A stretch of 64,000 nt of DNA, from positions 1,736,001 through 1,800,000 of the forward strand of contig OZ252290.1 of the NCBI GenBank assembly GCA_965250105.1, given 5' to 3'. The translations under genes were made by a program, and so were the position numbers. The notes under the pieces are model-generated. The model was not told the origin of the DNA. It searched no databases and saw only the letters and a program-made list of their open reading frames with translations. The stretch is from JBCBSK01 sp965250105 (GTDB taxonomy: Bacteria > Pseudomonadota > Alphaproteobacteria > Rhizobiales > Tepidamorphaceae). This document shows, piece after piece, positions 60,498 through 64,000 of this stretch (position 1 is its first letter; every line of letters begins with the position of its first letter).

Positions 60498-61326
60498 GCC
60501 GAACGGTGCCGATCAGGCGGCGGAACGCTCCGGGAGCCCGACCCGCCTGCCGCCGCGCACCTCGGGCATGTCGGCGGTCTCCTTCGCGCTGTTCGTCACC
60601 GCCGGCGCCGTCATCCTCGCATCGCTGAACAATGTGGCGCCGTCGCTCGGCCAGCTCGCCGACGGCATCCCCGGCTTCGGCAATCTGCTCGGCCGCATGA
60701 TGCCGCCAAATCTCGAAGCCGGTTTTCTGAGCCGCATCGGCGTGCGCATTCTGGAGACGTTTCAGATCGCGCTGGCCGGCGCGTTTCTCGGCGTCGTGGT
60801 CAGCTTGCCGATCGCCTGGCTCGCGGCGCGCGGCGTGTCGCCCGTCGGCGGGTTCAACATTCTGTTCAAGGCCATCGTGTCGCTGTTTCGCACGATCCCC
60901 GACCTTGTCTGGGCGCTTCTGTTCGTGGCGACCGTCGGCCTCGGTCCCGTCGCCGGTACGCTGACCATCATGATGGACACGATCGGGTTCTGCGGTCGCT
61001 TCTTCGCCGAGGCGATGGAGGATGCCGAAAAGGAGCCGCAGGAAGCGCTGTCGGCGATCGGCGCCAACAAGCTGTCGGTGGCGGTCGGCGCGCTATTGCC
61101 CGACACGCTGCCGTCGATGATCAATTCGTCGCTGTTCGCGCTCGAAAAGGCGGTCCGTTCCTCGGTCGTGCTCGGCCTCGTCGGCGCGGGCGGCATCGGT
61201 CAGGAACTGAAGGTCGCCTTCGATCTCTTCCAATACCGCAATGCCTGCACGATCATCCTGGTGATCTTCGTCATCGTGCTGGTGATGGAAGTCGTCACCG
61301 ACAAGCTGCGGGCGCGCATCCAGTAG
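60490..61326 (+). CDS. phnE: Phosphonate ABC transporter permease
   Basis: 278 residues, about six helices. GVRILETFQIALAGAFLGVVVSLPIAWLA and the EAA loop PQEALSAIGANKLSVAVGALLPDTLPSMI (about 195-215) fit PhnE; FRTIPDLVWALLFV is a family landmark. Its start overlaps the phnC stop. It completes the phnD-phnC-phnE importer. The 3' end is 24 bases from the convergent LysR gene. Confidence 0.9.
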   Translation: MARPNGADQAAERSGSPTRLPPRTSGMSAVSFALFVTAGAVILASLNNVAPSLGQLADGIPGFGNLLGRMMPPNLEAGFLSRIGVRILETFQIALAGAFLGVVVSLPIAWLAARGVSPVGGFNILFKAIVSLFRTIPDLVWALLFVATVGLGPVAGTLTIMMDTIGFCGRFFAEAMEDAEKEPQEALSAIGANKLSVAVGALLPDTLPSMINSSLFALEKAVRSSVVLGLVGAGGIGQELKVAFDLFQYRNACTIILVIFVIVLVMEVVTDKLRARIQ

Positions 61327-61350
61327 GACCGCCGCCCGTCCTCGTCATCA

Positions 61351-62208
61351 TCAGCTGGTCAGATGGTCGAGGAAAAGCGCGCCGACAGCGGTCCTGGGCA
61401 GCGCCGCCGGCACCACGATGTGGATGGCCTTTTCGACCGTGACATCGGCGAAGCCGAGCCCGGCCAGCCGTCCGTCGGCGATTTCCTCGTCGACGGCGCA
61501 GGCCATGACGACGGAAATGCCGAGCCCGGCCTGCACCGCGCGCTTGACCGCTTCGGTGCTGCCGAAGCCGCCGACGGTGGTCAGCCTATCGGCCGTCTTG
61601 CCGAGCGCGGCCCTTAGCGCCGTGCCGGTGCCGGTGCCGGTTTCGCCGCTCAGGATCGGATGGCCGATCAGATCGGCGCTGGCGACGGTCGCCGCTTCGG
61701 TCAGCGCATGGCCGGGCGGCGTGATCACGATCAGCGGTTCGCGGCGCCATTCGATGGCCAGGAAGCCGGGCCGCTCGTCCCACCATTCCATCACGCCGGC
61801 ATCGGCGAGGCCGAGTTCGAGGCGCTCGGCGACCGCGTGATTGCCGCCGATCCACTGGTCGATCGCGATGTCGTGGCTGAGGGCCAGCGCCGACAGCGTC
61901 GGCTGGAGAAGATAGATCCCGGTATTGCTCGATGCCGCGACCCGCAACCTGGGTTCGGAGAACAGGGTCGTCGCGCGGTCGGCCGTGCTCAGAAGCGCGC
62001 GCGCCAGCGGTTCGAACTCGGCCCCTTGCGGCGTCGGTTCGACCTGCCCGCGCCGGCGCACCACGAGCTGTGCCGAGAGTTCGGTCTCAAGGGTCTGGAT
62101 ATGTTCGACAACGGTCGACGGCGACACCGACAGGCGGCGCGCAGCGGCGCGGAAGCCGCGCTCGTCAAGAACCGTGACGAAGGTCTTCGTATGAACCAGG
62201 TTGAGCAT
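61351..62208 (-). CDS. LysR family regulator at the end of the ptx operon (PtxE-like)
   Basis: 285 residues from the ATG at 62208. LTTR helix-turn-helix at about 1-60: MLNLVHTKTFVTVLDERGFR, then SVSPSTVVEHIQTLETEL. The effector domain contains PLIVITPPGHALTEAATV and LSGETGTGTGTALRA. Position directly after ptxD (44-base overlap) is that of PtxE in known ptxABCDE operons. Effector unknown, perhaps phosphite. Confidence 0.88.
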   Translation of the reverse strand: MLNLVHTKTFVTVLDERGFRAAARRLSVSPSTVVEHIQTLETELSAQLVVRRRGQVEPTPQGAEFEPLARALLSTADRATTLFSEPRLRVAASSNTGIYLLQPTLSALALSHDIAIDQWIGGNHAVAERLELGLADAGVMEWWDERPGFLAIEWRREPLIVITPPGHALTEAATVASADLIGHPILSGETGTGTGTALRAALGKTADRLTTVGGFGSTEAVKRAVQAGLGISVVMACAVDEEIADGRLAGLGFADVTVEKAIHIVVPAALPRTAVGALFLDHLTS

Positions 62209-63229
62209 GGGCCTCTGTCGGTTTCGGGACGTTGATGGCACCGGGCGGCCGGTCGCCGGCAAGGGCTGTGGCGATGCTGCGGGCGGCCGATAGCTCGATC
62301 TCGCGGCGCACCGAGGTAACCGCCGAACCGATATGCGGCGTCAGGACGGTCGGCGCGCTCAGCGCGGTGAGCCGGGGGTCGATGCCGGCCGGCCGGTCGG
62401 CGCGCGCCCAGTCCTCGCAGGCGAAGACATCCGCCGCGTAGCCGGCCAGATGCCCCTGTTCGATGGCATCGGCGACGGCGGTTTCATCGACCAGCGACCC
62501 CCGCGCCGGATTGACCAGAAGCGCGCCGGGCTTCATGCCGGCGATGGCGTCCCGGTCGATGATGTGCAGCGTGTCCGGCGTCAGCGGCAGCGCCAGCACC
62601 ACGTAGTCGGACCGCGCCAGGAGATCCGTCAGGCCGGTCATCCGGACATTGGCCGCCCGGGCCGCTCCGTCGGTCGTCTGGTCGTTCATGTCGACGCCGA
62701 CGAGCCGGCAGCCAAAGCCCGACAGGCGTTCGGCCACCGCCCGGCCGACGAGGCCGAAGCCGACGATGCCGACGGTCATGCCCGACAGGCCCGTGCCGTA
62801 AAAGCGCGGCCGCCAGCCGGTGAAACCGTCGGCGCGGATGCTGGCATCGCCGGGCAACAGGTTGCGCCCGAGCGCCAGCATCAAACCGATCGCCAGTTCG
62901 GCCGTCGGGATGGTCAGGAGATCGGGGACGATCGTCACCCAGACGCCGGCCGCCTCGGCGGCGCCGACATCGATATTGTCATAGCCCTTCAGCGCCGCGC
63001 CGATGATCCGTAGCCTGGGGCAGGCGGCGATGAAATCGGCGTCGATCCTTTCGGTCATGAAGGAGAGGATCGCGTCCGCGTCGGCGCACCGCCGGCGCGT
63101 TTCGTCATAGGGCCACGGGCTGTCGGTGCCGTTGACCTCGAGCCGCCCATGCGGCGCGAGGAAGGCGCGCGTTTCGGGGAACACGCGGTTGGTGACGACG
63201 ATCTTGCGATCGGACTGGGATGCGGACAC
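62165..63229 (-). CDS. ptxD: NAD-dependent phosphite dehydrogenase
   Basis: 354 residues. D-2-hydroxyacid dehydrogenase fold with PtxD-specific stretches: LKGYDNIDV, TIVPDLLTIPTAELAIGL, GWRPRFYGTG, GYAADVFACEDWARADRP and TPHIGSAV. Residues equivalent to the characterised PtxD active site are all present: Met58, Lys81, Tyr144, Arg243, Glu272, His299, Ser302 and Arg308. Rossmann GFGLVG at 157-162; Asp180 at the beta2 end indicates NAD over NADP. It oxidises phosphite to phosphate. 32 bases after the permease gene; the 3' end overlaps the LysR start. Confidence 0.92.
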   Translation of the reverse strand: MSASQSDRKIVVTNRVFPETRAFLAPHGRLEVNGTDSPWPYDETRRRCADADAILSFMTERIDADFIAACPRLRIIGAALKGYDNIDVGAAEAAGVWVTIVPDLLTIPTAELAIGLMLALGRNLLPGDASIRADGFTGWRPRFYGTGLSGMTVGIVGFGLVGRAVAERLSGFGCRLVGVDMNDQTTDGAARAANVRMTGLTDLLARSDYVVLALPLTPDTLHIIDRDAIAGMKPGALLVNPARGSLVDETAVADAIEQGHLAGYAADVFACEDWARADRPAGIDPRLTALSAPTVLTPHIGSAVTSVRREIELSAARSIATALAGDRPPGAINVPKPTEAHAQPGSYEDLRHGS

Positions 63230-63261
63230 AGGCGTACTCGATCATTCCTTGGGCGGGGACA

Positions 63262-64000
63262 CTACTTCAACGATTTGCGCAATTGCGCGCCGATACCGTC
63301 CACGATCGTCACGCAGGCGAGAATACAGAGAAGAATGGCGGAGACCTGCGCGTATTCAAGAACACGCAGCGCGGCGATGAGTTCGAAACCGATCCCGCCC
63401 GCGCCGACGGCGCCGAGCACGGTCGAGGCGCGGAAATTGTATTCCCAGCGATAGATCGTGATATCGGCCAGCTGCGGCATGACCTGCGGCAGGACGGCAT
63501 GCCAGATCACCTGGAACGGCGTCGCCCCGGCGGCACGCGCGGCCTCGATCGGCTTTTCGTCGACATGTTCGATGCTTTCGGCGAAGAACTTGCCGACCAT
63601 GCCGATCGAATGCAGCCCCAGCGCCAGCACGCCGGGCAAGGCGCCGAAGCCGACCATGGCCACGAAGATGATGCCCATGATCAGTTCGGGGATCGACCGC
63701 AACAGGTTCAGGAGGAAGCGGGCGACCTGATAGACCACGAGATTGGGCGTCGTGTTGCGGGCCGACAAAAGCGCCAGCGGCAGCGAGAACAGAACCGCCA
63801 GCGCGGTGCCGGCGATCGACATCGCCACCGTGTCGACCAGCGGCTTGATCCAGGTCTGGAAGCGGCTGAAATCGGGCGGGAACATCTCGCTCGACAATTG
63901 CGTGATCGCCGGCCAGGCATCGGCGAAGCGCTGCGCGTCGAGCGTCCCCGTGACCCATAGGGCCACGAAGACGCCGAACAGAACCGCCGCCAGGACGGCG
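63262..64000 (-). CDS. Phosphonate/phosphite ABC transporter permease, cut by window end
   Basis: About 246 visible residues, open to the last base of the window, with the N-terminus outside. A hydrophobic segment continues upstream of the GTG at 63966 (AVLAAVLFGVFVALW), so that codon is not the start. PhnE/PtxC-type: VDTVAMSIAGTALAVLFSLPLALLSARN, RSIPELIMGIIFVAMVGFG and the EAA loop KPIEAARAAGATPFQVIWHAVLPQVM. It is the last gene before ptxD and probably belongs to a ptxABC importer whose other genes lie beyond the window. Confidence 0.88.
   Translation of the reverse strand, partial: AVLAAVLFGVFVALWVTGTLDAQRFADAWPAITQLSSEMFPPDFSRFQTWIKPLVDTVAMSIAGTALAVLFSLPLALLSARNTTPNLVVYQVARFLLNLLRSIPELIMGIIFVAMVGFGALPGVLALGLHSIGMVGKFFAESIEHVDEKPIEAARAAGATPFQVIWHAVLPQVMPQLADITIYRWEYNFRASTVLGAVGAGGIGFELIAALRVLEYAQVSAILLCILACVTIVDGIGAQLRKSLK

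Overview
The window is GC-rich chromosomal DNA from an alphaproteobacterium. The most likely order is Hyphomicrobiales (Rhizobiales). The support is the head-to-tail TCA cluster mdh-sucC-sucD-sucA-odhB-lpd, the UPF0262 / low-Mr phosphatase / infA / maf / yacG housekeeping group, and several MocR, LysR and DMT-type accessory genes typical of that order. Genus and species cannot be read from the sequence. The window opens inside a proton-channel subunit gene and closes inside a phosphonate-type ABC permease gene.

Positions 1 to about 13.8 kb form an accessory region of small transport and regulatory units: bioY coupled to a cysteine-rich DUF1284 gene, an enoyl-CoA hydratase divergent from a TetR regulator, an Lrp regulator divergent from a DMT exporter, a DMT exporter divergent from a LysR regulator, a MocR regulator beside a pyridoxamine-oxidase-like protein, TauE and MFS transporters, a Nudix hydrolase, and a 33-codon remnant of thiD. 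From 13.9 to 15.85 kb is a TPP-riboswitch-controlled thiamine salvage operon (thiM-thiE). From 15.96 to 19.24 kb an unusual self-contained reductive-dehalogenase-type flavo-iron-sulfur fusion sits divergent from a LysR gene. A tRNA-Ser(CGA) follows.

From 19.8 to 33.7 kb lie panB and the TCA enzymes (lpd, odhB, sucA, sucD, sucC, mdh), interrupted by three small membrane-protein genes, then mmsA and an Inh-like lipoprotein. From 33.8 to 39.9 kb is the UPF0262-phosphatase-infA-maf-yacG group, interrupted by a methyltransferase and by an acyl-CoA synthetase/SDR pair. After a chemotaxis receptor (40-42 kb) come a hybrid epimerase/sugar transferase, a LacI-controlled ABC importer (43.5-48.5 kb), a secreted hydrolase, a LytTR-MipA unit, and two TetR-regulated units around a proline dehydrogenase.

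The right end, 56.7-64 kb, is a reduced-phosphorus island. It holds phnF-phnM divergent from phnD-phnC-phnE, and facing these a second permease followed by a phosphite dehydrogenase (ptxD) and a LysR gene. Every PtxD active-site residue I can recall is conserved. The island suggests uptake of phosphite and/or phosphonates and NAD-dependent oxidation of phosphite to phosphate. No C-P lyase core gene lies inside the window. The two most notable items are the dehalogenase-reductase fusion and this phn/ptx island.
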